A stretch of DNA of 64,000 bases from Gimesia maris (GTDB lineage Bacteria; Planctomycetota; Planctomycetia; Planctomycetales; Planctomycetaceae), in assembly GCF_008298035.1 (NCBI RefSeq), contig NZ_CP042910.1, positions 2,681,001 through 2,745,000 of the forward strand, given 5' to 3'. The translations under genes and the position numbers were made by a program. Under the pieces are notes generated by a model. It had not been told where the DNA came from, searched no databases, and worked only from the letters and a program-made list of their open reading frames with translations. Below, in pieces: positions 28,508 through 36,663 of the stretch. How positions within the stretch are numbered: position 1 is the first letter of the stretch; every line of letters starts with the position of its first letter.

Positions 28508-29800
28508 TTACTCTGGATCGGTTGACTCTTTCGCCTCCTGCTGTACGTCGTCATCTGTTTTGTCCGGCGTCACAGGCCGTTCAATGACAGGTTCACCCGC
28601 TTTGGCAACACCCGCCAGCGGCAGCTCATTGGCGGTATCCGCTTCCTCTTCTGTGTAGTAGACGTGATCAATGGGCGTCCCGTCATCACACTTCCTCAGC
28701 AGGAAATAGATCACGGTACTGGCTGACCAGAAAAAACTGATCACGAAACCGGAAAAAGTGATGTTGAGTACGGCGCCCCAGCCCCTGGAAATGGAAGTGG
28801 CCAGGTTGGTCTTTCCCTGGTTGAACAGTTCGAAAGCCTGTTCGCTGCCCATGCCCCAGCTGACACCCCAGAATGCCAGGTGAGAAACCAGTTGCATCAA
28901 CAGTTCGACAAGGAACAGACAGGCAGCTCCATAGCAGAGTGTGACAAACACCAGCCACAGAAAATACCAGATTCGACCAAATATGTAGCTGAAGATACGG
29001 CTTAAACCATCAAAGCCATCGCTGTCTTCCACGCTGATGGTGGTCATCATCAGAGGCCAGCCCGCCAGGGTTACCAGCAGGATCAGGCTCATGACGAAGG
29101 CAAACAGAAAAGCCAGTCCCCAGAGCAGACTGACGATCACTCCCCCGACACTGGGAATATTACCTAACAGACCGATCAGCAGGCAGAGGATCCAGAAGAA
29201 ACCCATGCCCGCAAAGGGGAGCAGGGGGGCACTGACCAGCGACAGGATTCGTGTCAGTGAAAATTTTAGCGCAGCCCGCATGCCGATATGATCATCCTGC
29301 GCAATCTGAATTGAGGCAATCCTGGTGATGGCACCGCCGAACACCGCCCAGATAATAATCGCCCACAACAGTTGTGTTGTGGCGTAAGCCAGTGTGCTCC
29401 AGCTGGCACCGGTTTCAAACAGGGTCAGAACCGGTCTGGTGAAATAGGACATCGGTTCCAGCAGCGTTGTGCCCCGGACCAGGTTGAGCACTCCCGGTGA
29501 CTGTTCTGGAATCGGGGTCAGCCCCTGTTGAGGAGAGTGTAAAAACAGGTCAGAATTCCGGGGGGGAAACTCAATTCGCTGGTGAACTAAGTCCGAACGA
29601 TTGCTCACGGGTTGCTGAGGTGCAAACGGAAGTTGATTAAACAACTGGTTTCCCAGCATGAACAGCAGGATCGCTGCACAGGCCAGGATGATTTTCTGGA
29701 AATCGACAGCCAGTCGAAATACCCGAAACAGGTTCAACCAGGGAAACAGGGTTTTGTACGGAATCGGTTCGGTAATCAGTGCAGGTTTTTGATTCATCAT
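28508..29800 (-). CDS. Multi-pass membrane protein of unknown function
   Basis: A 430-residue protein with about six or seven transmembrane segments, including IILACAAILLFMLGNQLF, TLAYATTQLLWAIIIWAVFGG, LLPFAGMGFFWILCLLIGLLG, LLWGLAFLFAFVMSLILLV and FLWLVFVTLCYGAACLFLV. Between the first two is an extracytoplasmic loop of about 90 residues (proline- and glutamine-rich). The last 60 residues are acidic and probably cytoplasmic (YYTEEEADTANELP). No transporter motif is recognised. It is convergent with fabH and stands alone on its strand. Confidence 0.75.
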   Translation of the reverse strand: MMNQKPALITEPIPYKTLFPWLNLFRVFRLAVDFQKIILACAAILLFMLGNQLFNQLPFAPQQPVSNRSDLVHQRIEFPPRNSDLFLHSPQQGLTPIPEQSPGVLNLVRGTTLLEPMSYFTRPVLTLFETGASWSTLAYATTQLLWAIIIWAVFGGAITRIASIQIAQDDHIGMRAALKFSLTRILSLVSAPLLPFAGMGFFWILCLLIGLLGNIPSVGGVIVSLLWGLAFLFAFVMSLILLVTLAGWPLMMTTISVEDSDGFDGLSRIFSYIFGRIWYFLWLVFVTLCYGAACLFLVELLMQLVSHLAFWGVSWGMGSEQAFELFNQGKTNLATSISRGWGAVLNITFSGFVISFFWSASTVIYFLLRKCDDGTPIDHVYYTEEEADTANELPLAGVAKAGEPVIERPVTPDKTDDDVQQEAKESTDPE

Positions 29801-30161
29801 CGTCAGAGTGAATATCCAGATGCCCAGAGATGAGAGAGATGCCCGATTGACATGATCCTGTATTTCAAAATCCGTAACAGAAAGCCCGTCAATCCCTCAG
29901 TTCGTATTCAGGCTGAAATCGTGCAGAAATTGCTGTCAATCTGATCTCAGATGACAAAACCCGAACACACTCGTGCAGATGAATACAAACCAGTGGTCCA
30001 TCAATCCTGTTTTGGCAGGTGGTCAATGTCAGGCGGGCACGCCAACGGGCGTGCGGACCATTTCGACCAACGTGCCATTCCAGGTCTGATAAGACACTTG
30101 ACGCGTATTATAGTCAGACCGGCGGAGTTGATGCTATCGTAGACGGGAGTTCCCCGTCATT
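29801..30161. other. Intergenic region between the membrane protein and the RND pump
   Basis: About 360 bases. The one clear element is a perfect hairpin at 30037-30054 (GCACGCC and GGCGTGC around AACG). It lies 110 bases past the stop of the RND pump gene on the minus strand, has no T-run on either side, and may be a transcription-end or stability element. The right-hand part near 29801-29900 should contain the promoter of the minus-strand membrane-protein gene. Confidence 0.4.
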
Positions 30162-33100
30162 TCAGCTGGATTTTACCGGTTCACCGATGAGCGGTTCCTG
30201 TAGTGGAGCTTCCTTGTTTTGCGATCTCTTTTTCGCCGCAGGAACAGTACAGGATTGGTAAATCAAAGGAATTGCCAGCAGGGTGATTGTGGTGCCTGCA
30301 ATCAGGCCACTGACCACAACACGCGCCATAGGAGCCTGCAGTTCGCCCCCTTCACCCCAGCCCAGGGCAATCGGGATCATGGCCAGAACCGTCGTAAGTG
30401 TGGTCATCAGAATCGGTCGGAAACGGCGAGTGGCGGCCTGAATGATCAGCTCGTTCACCGGTCTTTCCGGGAATCTTCGTCGGAGCTGGTTGATATAATC
30501 AACGAGAACGATGGCATTGTTGACCACAATTCCCGACAGCACGACGATGCCGATGAATGACTGCACATTTAACGTCGTGTCTGTGAAAACAAAAACCCAG
30601 ATCACACCCATCATTCCCAGTGGAACCGCAAACAGAATGTAAAACGGATCACTCAATGATTCATACTGTGAAGCCATAATCATGTACATCAGCAGAATCG
30701 CCAGAATGAAACCCTGTTTCAGTGCCGTGAAACTCTTCTGCTGTTCTTCCCAGTCGCCTGCGACACTGACCGAAAATCCGGAAGGAACCTGGATGGCACT
30801 CAGGTTTTCTTCAAGCTCAGGGACTACACTGCCCAGGTCGCGTCCCTCGACATCGGCAAAGACTCTCAGGATACGCTGTTGATTCTGGCGTTCAATCACC
30901 ACGGGGGCTTCGTTGGGCTGAAATGTGAGCATGTTTTTCAAAGGAATGGTGCGACCCGTTGCTGTCGTGACACCCACCTGTTGCACGTCATCCATCTGAT
31001 CGCGGTCTTCCGCCCGCAAACGGACGACAACGGGAAATTCATCACCTTCTTCCCGGTAGAGTGTGGCTTCCGTGCCCCGAATGGTCGTTTCCAGGGTCTG
31101 CGCGATATCCTGCACACTGATTTTGAGCAGTCCCGCTTTTTCACGATCGATGGAAGCAGTCAGTTCAGGGCGTTGATCTGAAACCTCTGCCTCCACATTG
31201 ATCAGTCCGGGGGTCTGCTTCATGACCGATACGACCTGGTCGACAATCAGTTGCGCGGACTGCAGGTTGTGGCCGGCGACCTGTACAACCAGATCTCCCC
31301 CACCTCGTCTCCCGATCATCCGCATCAGCATCATTTCCGTTTGTGCTTTCACCTGGACTTTCATGCCGGGAATCGGGCCGATCGCATCGTCCAGCGCTTT
31401 ACGGATTTCTTCGATTCCCCGTTCACGTTCACCGCGGGGTTGCAGCTGGAGTCTTAAAGTCGTGCGGTTCCACTGGTCTGCGTCATCGGCACTATCACCG
31501 ATAAAGGAAGCAATCGCGATCGCTTCAGGGACTGCCTCAATCGTCGCCTGTTCCAGTATCCGCGTCTGCTGATCCAGTTTTCTGAGCTGAATGCCGGCCG
31601 CCATTCTCGAAAAGACGTTAATCGCCGCTTCGTCTGTTTTCGGTAAAAATTCCGTTTTCACATGCGGTGTCAGGCCCAGTGTGGTCGTAAAGCAGAGTAG
31701 CAGCAGGAAGCCGGTCAACGTGGCATGTTTCAAGCTGAACTTCAAAATCCGCTGGTAGATTCGCTCCAGTTTCAACAGGATCTGATAATTCAGGTGATGG
31801 AAACCATCGATCAGCTTGAACCAGTAACGGGTCCAGCCTGTATGCGGTGTTGTTGCCTGTTCCGGGATCCAGTAAGCACTCATGACTGGTGTCAGAGTCA
31901 GGCTGGCAAACAGCGAGCAGACCAGGGAAAAGGAAACCACCCACGCCAGCTGATGCAGCAGGATACCGGTTGTACCATGAATAAAGATCAGAGGCAGAAA
32001 AATGATCAGTGTCGTCAAGGTGCTGGCAATGATCGCAGAGGAAACTTCTTCAGTCCCTTCAATGGCCGCCGTTTTGGGGTCCAGGCCTTCTTCCCGTTTG
32101 CGGAAAATGCTTTCCAGTACCACAATCGAATTATCGACCAATAGACCGACGCCCAGCGCCAGTCCGCCGAATGAGATGATATTCAATGTGAAGCCCTGAA
32201 AATAAATCAGGGTGAATGTCGCGAGAACGGAGAGAGGCATACAGACGCCGATCACCAGCACACTGCGGAAGCTGCGCAGAAAGACAATCAGCACCAGAAT
32301 GGCCAGTCCCATTCCATACAGAGCGGCTTCCTGAATATTGGCGATCGACTGTCGAATGTATTCCGAGTTATCCACGCGAATGGTGAGCTTCATGTCAGGC
32401 AGCGATTTGTTGACCCGCTCGACCTGCTTTTGTACCTGGTCACTCACGCTGATCGTATTCGCGCCCGACTGCTTATACACGTACAGCAGGATGCCGGGCT
32501 GTCCGTTCATGCGAGTCAGCTCAGTCCGTTCTTTCTCACCGTCGACGACTTCCGCGATGTCCCGCACGTGAACCGTGGCACCCGCCTGTTCACGAACCAC
32601 CGTATTCTCGATCTGATCCAGGTCGGTAAATTCACCCTGGCTGCGGATATGCAGATTGAGATGGCCTTCCTCGTAGTTACCGGCGGGCTGGTTGATATTC
32701 TCCTGCTTCAGCGCGTTAATGACTTCGTTGACGCCCATATTGAGCGACTCGAGCTTACTGCGATCCAGGTTGATCTGGATCTCCCGTTCAATCGCGCCCC
32801 GCATGCGGACCCGGGCGACGCCTTCCAGCTGTTCGAACTGCGGGATGATCTGATTTTCCGTCAGACGGGTGAGTGTGATCGGGTCCAGGTCACTGTTCAA
32901 CCCGAGATACAGAATGGGGCGGTCCGCGACATCAAAATGGCGGATGTAAGGATCTTCGGCTCCCTCGGGCAACTTGTTTCTCAGTTTGTTCAGCGAGTCA
33001 CGCACTTCGTTGATCGCCAGGTTGAGATCGGTGCCCCACTGGAATTGCAGTCGTACGGTACTGCTGCCTTCCATGCTGCTGCTGAGAATATTCTCAATGC

Positions 33101-33326
33101 CGGAGACAGAACTCAGATTCTGTTCAATCGGGCGCGTGATCTGCTTTTCCGCCTCGTCGGGACCCGCACCCTCATAGAGCGTGATCACGCTGACGCTGGG
33201 GTTCTGAATGTCAGGCATCAGATCCACGGCCAGCTGTGATAGTGAAACCCCGCCCAGCATGACCAGCACCAGTGAGGACATCAGGGTTGTAATCGGACGC
33301 TGAACTGCCAGTCGGGTCAGGGACAT
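30162..33326 (-). CDS. RND-family efflux pump, inner-membrane permease (AcrB/MdtC type)
   Basis: Proton-driven exporter of the hydrophobe/amphiphile or heavy-metal RND families, 1054 residues, with 12 transmembrane helices in two homologous halves. The start MSLTRLAVQRPITTLM is typical. The TM4 proton relay has GLALGVGLLVDNSIVVLESIFRKREEG, and the corresponding TM10 segment has LSGIVVNNAIVLVDYINQLRRR, with the usual asymmetry. Two large periplasmic loops flank these. It should form a trimer with the adaptor encoded 53 bases upstream (33380-34582); no TolC-type channel is nearby. Substrate is not predictable. The upstream position of the adaptor fits a two-gene operon. Confidence 0.93.
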   Translation of the reverse strand: MSLTRLAVQRPITTLMSSLVLVMLGGVSLSQLAVDLMPDIQNPSVSVITLYEGAGPDEAEKQITRPIEQNLSSVSGIENILSSSMEGSSTVRLQFQWGTDLNLAINEVRDSLNKLRNKLPEGAEDPYIRHFDVADRPILYLGLNSDLDPITLTRLTENQIIPQFEQLEGVARVRMRGAIEREIQINLDRSKLESLNMGVNEVINALKQENINQPAGNYEEGHLNLHIRSQGEFTDLDQIENTVVREQAGATVHVRDIAEVVDGEKERTELTRMNGQPGILLYVYKQSGANTISVSDQVQKQVERVNKSLPDMKLTIRVDNSEYIRQSIANIQEAALYGMGLAILVLIVFLRSFRSVLVIGVCMPLSVLATFTLIYFQGFTLNIISFGGLALGVGLLVDNSIVVLESIFRKREEGLDPKTAAIEGTEEVSSAIIASTLTTLIIFLPLIFIHGTTGILLHQLAWVVSFSLVCSLFASLTLTPVMSAYWIPEQATTPHTGWTRYWFKLIDGFHHLNYQILLKLERIYQRILKFSLKHATLTGFLLLLCFTTTLGLTPHVKTEFLPKTDEAAINVFSRMAAGIQLRKLDQQTRILEQATIEAVPEAIAIASFIGDSADDADQWNRTTLRLQLQPRGERERGIEEIRKALDDAIGPIPGMKVQVKAQTEMMLMRMIGRRGGGDLVVQVAGHNLQSAQLIVDQVVSVMKQTPGLINVEAEVSDQRPELTASIDREKAGLLKISVQDIAQTLETTIRGTEATLYREEGDEFPVVVRLRAEDRDQMDDVQQVGVTTATGRTIPLKNMLTFQPNEAPVVIERQNQQRILRVFADVEGRDLGSVVPELEENLSAIQVPSGFSVSVAGDWEEQQKSFTALKQGFILAILLMYMIMASQYESLSDPFYILFAVPLGMMGVIWVFVFTDTTLNVQSFIGIVVLSGIVVNNAIVLVDYINQLRRRFPERPVNELIIQAATRRFRPILMTTLTTVLAMIPIALGWGEGGELQAPMARVVVSGLIAGTTITLLAIPLIYQSCTVPAAKKRSQNKEAPLQEPLIGEPVKSS

Positions 33327-33379
33327 AATCGATTTCTCAAGGTTTGATGATCTGCTATGAAATCAAATGATCATCCTGA

Positions 33380-34582
33380 TCACAAATTAGTTTTCTGTGG
33401 TAACGGGGACGGTGTCTGAATCACCTGATCCATGGGCACTTCTACTGGTGTGACCGTCTGTCCTTCATCAACCATCCGATTACCCAGGGTAATCACCAGG
33501 TCTTCCGGTTTGAGCCCGGACAGAATTTCGACGAGTTCACCGTCATTGATGCCGGTTTCAATATTGCGCCGTTCGGTCATGGGAGGATTTCCACCAATGA
33601 TGAAGACTGCGGAACCAGGGCCGTCTTTTCTGCGGGTCAGCGAAGCAATCGGCAGGACGCTGGTTTTGTGGCGATGTTCAAAGACGATCTGCACGCGGGC
33701 ATGCATTCCCGGTTTCAGCGAGAAGTCTGCATTCGGAATTTCGATATGTACAGCGGCGGTTCGGGTTTGCGGGTCGAGAACCGGTGCTTTCCGTTTCACC
33801 TGACCTGAAAAAGTTTTGCCCGGGAACGTATCAACAGTGATGAGAGCCTTCTGCCCCAGTTTGACATCTTCGTAATCTTTTTCCACGATATGTACGATGG
33901 TCCGTACATGATCCAGGTTTACAATTTTCATTAAGGGAACATCCGGTTTAGCCAGATCGCCGACATCGACCATCCGTTCTGCCAGAAAGCCATCGGTCGG
34001 CGCCAGGACTTTATTTTCCTGCAGTCGCAGTCGACTTTGTTCCAGGTCCGATTCGGCCTGTTCCACACGGGCTTCTTCGAGTTCCGTCTGCGCTTCCTGG
34101 ATTGCCTTGTTGGCCAGCGCCTCTTCCATCTCCTGTTGCGTGCTCACACCGGATTTCTGTAGAACCAGCAGACGTTCATAAGCCTTTTGAGCCAGTTCCT
34201 GGCCTGTGACTTGTGCTTTCAGTTGCGCTTTGGCAACCGTCAGTGAGGCAGCTGCTTTACTGACCAGTTCCTGCAGTTCGGTGTCATTCAATTCCAGAAT
34301 CACATCGTTGGCTTTGATCCGCTCGCCTACATCAAACGGGATGGATTTAATATACCCATTGTATTTCGAGCGGATTTCCACCTGGGAACCGGCTTCCAGG
34401 TTGCCCACCAGGGTAATCCGTTTTTCCAGAGTTTTTTCGGTAGAGCGGGTGACCTGTACCGCGATCGGCTCAGTCAGGATTTTTGTGGGAGAGGTTTGTG
34501 CATTGTTCAGGGAGTGTTCATAAACCAGCCAGCCTGCAATCATGGCAATGGCCGTACAGGCTGGGGCAATCAGTACTTTCAT
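33380..34582 (-). CDS. RND efflux periplasmic adaptor (membrane fusion protein)
   Basis: HlyD/AcrA-type adaptor linking the RND permease to an outer-membrane channel. Features in order: an N-terminal membrane anchor (LIAPACTAIAMIAGWLVY), the first lipoyl half with GNLEAGSQVEIRSKYNGYI, a long coiled-coil hairpin at about residues 100-185 (EAQTELEEARVEQAESDLEQ), the second lipoyl half at VLAPTDGFLAERMVDVGD, then the beta-barrel with HARVQIVFEH. The frame is open from 34630; I choose the ATG at 34582 since the anchor starts there and CCGGAG lies about 11 bases upstream. It comes first in the operon with the permease. Confidence 0.9.
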   Translation of the reverse strand: MKVLIAPACTAIAMIAGWLVYEHSLNNAQTSPTKILTEPIAVQVTRSTEKTLEKRITLVGNLEAGSQVEIRSKYNGYIKSIPFDVGERIKANDVILELNDTELQELVSKAAASLTVAKAQLKAQVTGQELAQKAYERLLVLQKSGVSTQQEMEEALANKAIQEAQTELEEARVEQAESDLEQSRLRLQENKVLAPTDGFLAERMVDVGDLAKPDVPLMKIVNLDHVRTIVHIVEKDYEDVKLGQKALITVDTFPGKTFSGQVKRKAPVLDPQTRTAAVHIEIPNADFSLKPGMHARVQIVFEHRHKTSVLPIASLTRRKDGPGSAVFIIGGNPPMTERRNIETGINDGELVEILSGLKPEDLVITLGNRMVDEGQTVTPVEVPMDQVIQTPSPLPQKTNL

Positions 34583-35071
34583 CTTTTCGTTTCTCCGGTT
34601 GTGTGAACCGCAGCAGGAACCTTTGAGCAAACAAATCGTTTACTGATCGAGACTCTGAGATTGCAGACTCGTTCAATGAAAAATCAGTTTGTAAAAGCTC
34701 TTGATGTATGACAGCAGAGGGACTCTGTTGTGCAATCGGGCAGGTTGACGGTTATCGTGTAAAGATAAACTTCTGGTTGTTTAAGGCAGGTAAGCTAAGG
34801 CAGGATCGACAAATCATTTAAGGCGTCGACTCAGCTCTACTATTAGAACTATATCGGTTAGAGAATTCAAGATGTTTGTCGTTCTCAACGTCTTTGTTTA
34901 AATATTCTTTTGTTTATAAAATCACAGGCTGATCTTTCCTGTTCTTATGCCATTTCTATGCTAAAATCCACACCAGCCTCTGAATTTTGCAACAATGATA
35001 AGAAAATATTGAATTTTGACAGTCGGCACAGTTTGGCCAACCTGTGAATTTGCTTTGAGAAGGGAAGAATT
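34583..35071. other. Divergent intergenic region between the RND operon and the NagB-like gene
   Basis: About 490 AT-rich bases that should hold two divergent promoters. I see no strong -35/-10 pair, no operator-like palindrome and no supported small gene. A good ribosome site (GAGAAGGGAAG) precedes the ATG at 35072. Confidence 0.4.
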
Positions 35072-36022
35072 ATGGATTTAATGAGTACGATTGCCGGTTC
35101 CATGATGGAAGGATTTTTTCCAGCAGGATGGGATCTGGCCAAAATTGATCAGTGCATGAGCGCCGATCCCACGACTATTACAGACCGCCAGTCGTGGTGG
35201 CATGCAGACTTCCAGCCTGTCATGTGTGGCAGTGTTACCGATTTCGATACGATGTTGGGACATGAGATCGCTTTAACGATTAAACAGTCTCGGGATGCTG
35301 GTGAGAAACTGGCATTAATCCTGCCTGTAGGCCCGATGGGCATGTATCGCTGGGCTGTCTACTTCCTCAAGGAATGGGGCGTCTCCTGCGATCATGTGTA
35401 TGGCTTCAATATGGATGAGTGGAGCGATGTCGACGGCAATACATTGCCGCCTTCGAACCCCGGTGCGTTTCAGTATGCCATGCAGGAAGCCTTTTATGGT
35501 CCCCTGGGCGACCTGACTGTTCCCGAGAATCAGCGTCACTTTGCGACGAAAGATGTACTGCCCACCTACGCAGAAAAAATCGGTGAATTAAAATCTGCGG
35601 GCGCGAAACTGGGAGTCATTTTCGGTATCGGACGCGTTTGTCATATCGCGTTCTGGGAACCGCATTTTGCCGGCGAATTTAATTCTGAAGAAGAATGGAA
35701 AGCACAGACGCATCGCATCGGTGCTAAACTGCATCCGCTGACGATTGAGCAGAACGCTGTGACGAGCTTCAAGAGCCGCACCACTCTGGTACCCGCTTAT
35801 GCGAATACGATTGGTCCCGGTTGTTTCCTGCAGGCCGACAAGATCATCGGCGGCTGTGACGGCATCTTCTCACGCGGCATGCAGTGGCAGGGAATGAGTG
35901 TCTGGATGACTCTGCGACATGAGCCTACCAGCTGGATTCCTTCCACTTACATGACGACTCAGCCAGGTCGACTGATTATTCTGGACGAACTGGCGGGACC
36001 ACTGGTCGCCGAATGTAACTAA
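35072..36022 (+). CDS. Divergent glucosamine-6-phosphate deaminase (NagB)-like protein
   Basis: A 316-residue member of the NagB/RpiA/SoxR-type sugar-phosphate isomerase superfamily. The signature GFNMDEWSD (111-119) matches the NagB FNMDEY motif, including the general-base aspartate (D115). The second motif is [13 protein letters not shown] (185-197), against GIGxDGHIAFNEP in true NagB: the histidine (H191) and glutamate (E196) remain but the catalytic aspartate is valine (V189), the next glycine is cysteine and the asparagine is tryptophan. It is therefore probably not an ordinary deaminase; another phosphosugar or a regulatory role is possible. No nagA or transport gene is adjacent. A strong terminator follows. 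Confidence 0.75.
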   Translation: MDLMSTIAGSMMEGFFPAGWDLAKIDQCMSADPTTITDRQSWWHADFQPVMCGSVTDFDTMLGHEIALTIKQSRDAGEKLALILPVGPMGMYRWAVYFLKEWGVSCDHVYGFNMDEWSDVDGNTLPPSNPGAFQYAMQEAFYGPLGDLTVPENQRHFATKDVLPTYAEKIGELKSAGAKLGVIFGIGRVCHIAFWEPHFAGEFNSEEEWKAQTHRIGAKLHPLTIEQNAVTSFKSRTTLVPAYANTIGPGCFLQADKIIGGCDGIFSRGMQWQGMSVWMTLRHEPTSWIPSTYMTTQPGRLIILDELAGPLVAECN

Positions 36023-36041
36023 ACGATCCACCTGCAAACCC

Positions 36042-36080
36042 AAAAGGCAGCTCGAATACTGATTTCGAGCTGCCTTTTAA
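36042..36080 (+). terminator. Intrinsic terminator after the NagB-like gene
   Basis: AAAAGGCAGCTCGAA (36042-36056) pairs perfectly with TTCGAGCTGCCTTTT (36064-36078) around a seven-base loop, followed by AATTTTC. The A-run before and T-run after the GC-rich stem make it bidirectional, so it may also end the minus-strand gene at 36108. Confidence 0.9.
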
Positions 36081-36107
36081 TTTTCATCGTCGTGTCGCTG
36101 AGAACAC

Positions 36108-36512
36108 TTAACCTGCTGTCTGCTCCAGCACCGACTCATGCACATAGATCGGCAGTGGTGGTTCGTAGTGAATTGACAACGCGATGGCATCACTGGGGCG
36201 ACTGTCGATCTCGACCAGTTCTCCATCCTGTTCCACCCGCAGTACGGCATAATAAGTATGATCTTCCAGATGGGTAATCACGATATCTTTTAAGGTGCCG
36301 CCCAGGGATTCGATCGTATTCTTTAACAGGTCATGCGTCAGTGGACGCTGCGGAGAAAACTCCTGGTTGACCCGGCGGTCAATCGTGGTAGCTTCAAAAA
36401 TACCAATCAGGATCGGGAAGACACGCTCGCCTTCCACTTCGCGCAGATAGATCACCTGCTGATCGCCGATCTCGCTGATAATAATACGAGATAACTCCAT
36501 TTCCACTAACAA
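36108..36512 (-). CDS. Bifunctional nuclease (BFN/DUF151) family protein
   Basis: A 134-residue single-domain protein of the bifunctional nuclease family, first known in plants and common in bacteria; its physiological role is unsettled. The core is EVEGERVFPILIGIFEATTIDRRV near 25-48, HDLLKNTIESLGGTLKDIVI near 60-79, and the C-terminal IDSRPSDAIALSIHYEPPLPIYV, which is the best-conserved part. The start is a TTG at 36512: GGAGG lies five bases before it, whereas the ATG at 36500 would be 17 bases away from that site. It is convergent with the NagB-like gene across the shared terminator. Confidence 0.85.
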   Translation of the reverse strand: MLVEMELSRIIISEIGDQQVIYLREVEGERVFPILIGIFEATTIDRRVNQEFSPQRPLTHDLLKNTIESLGGTLKDIVITHLEDHTYYAVLRVEQDGELVEIDSRPSDAIALSIHYEPPLPIYVHESVLEQTAG

Positions 36513-36663
36513 GAGAGCCTCCTCAGGTCCGGCAGGGAATTCACTGCAAACCAGATTCTATGTGACGAGTTAAAACTGAAATACCTGTGATCGCGAAATT
36601 ATTATACACCGTTTCCGGGGAGGGCAACAGATTCTGTTTGATTTCGCATACGCGAAGCTCAGC

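Noticed and set aside
30162-34582. A complete tripartite efflux operon
   Set aside because: Only permease and adaptor are present; no TolC-type outer-membrane gene lies next to either RND system.
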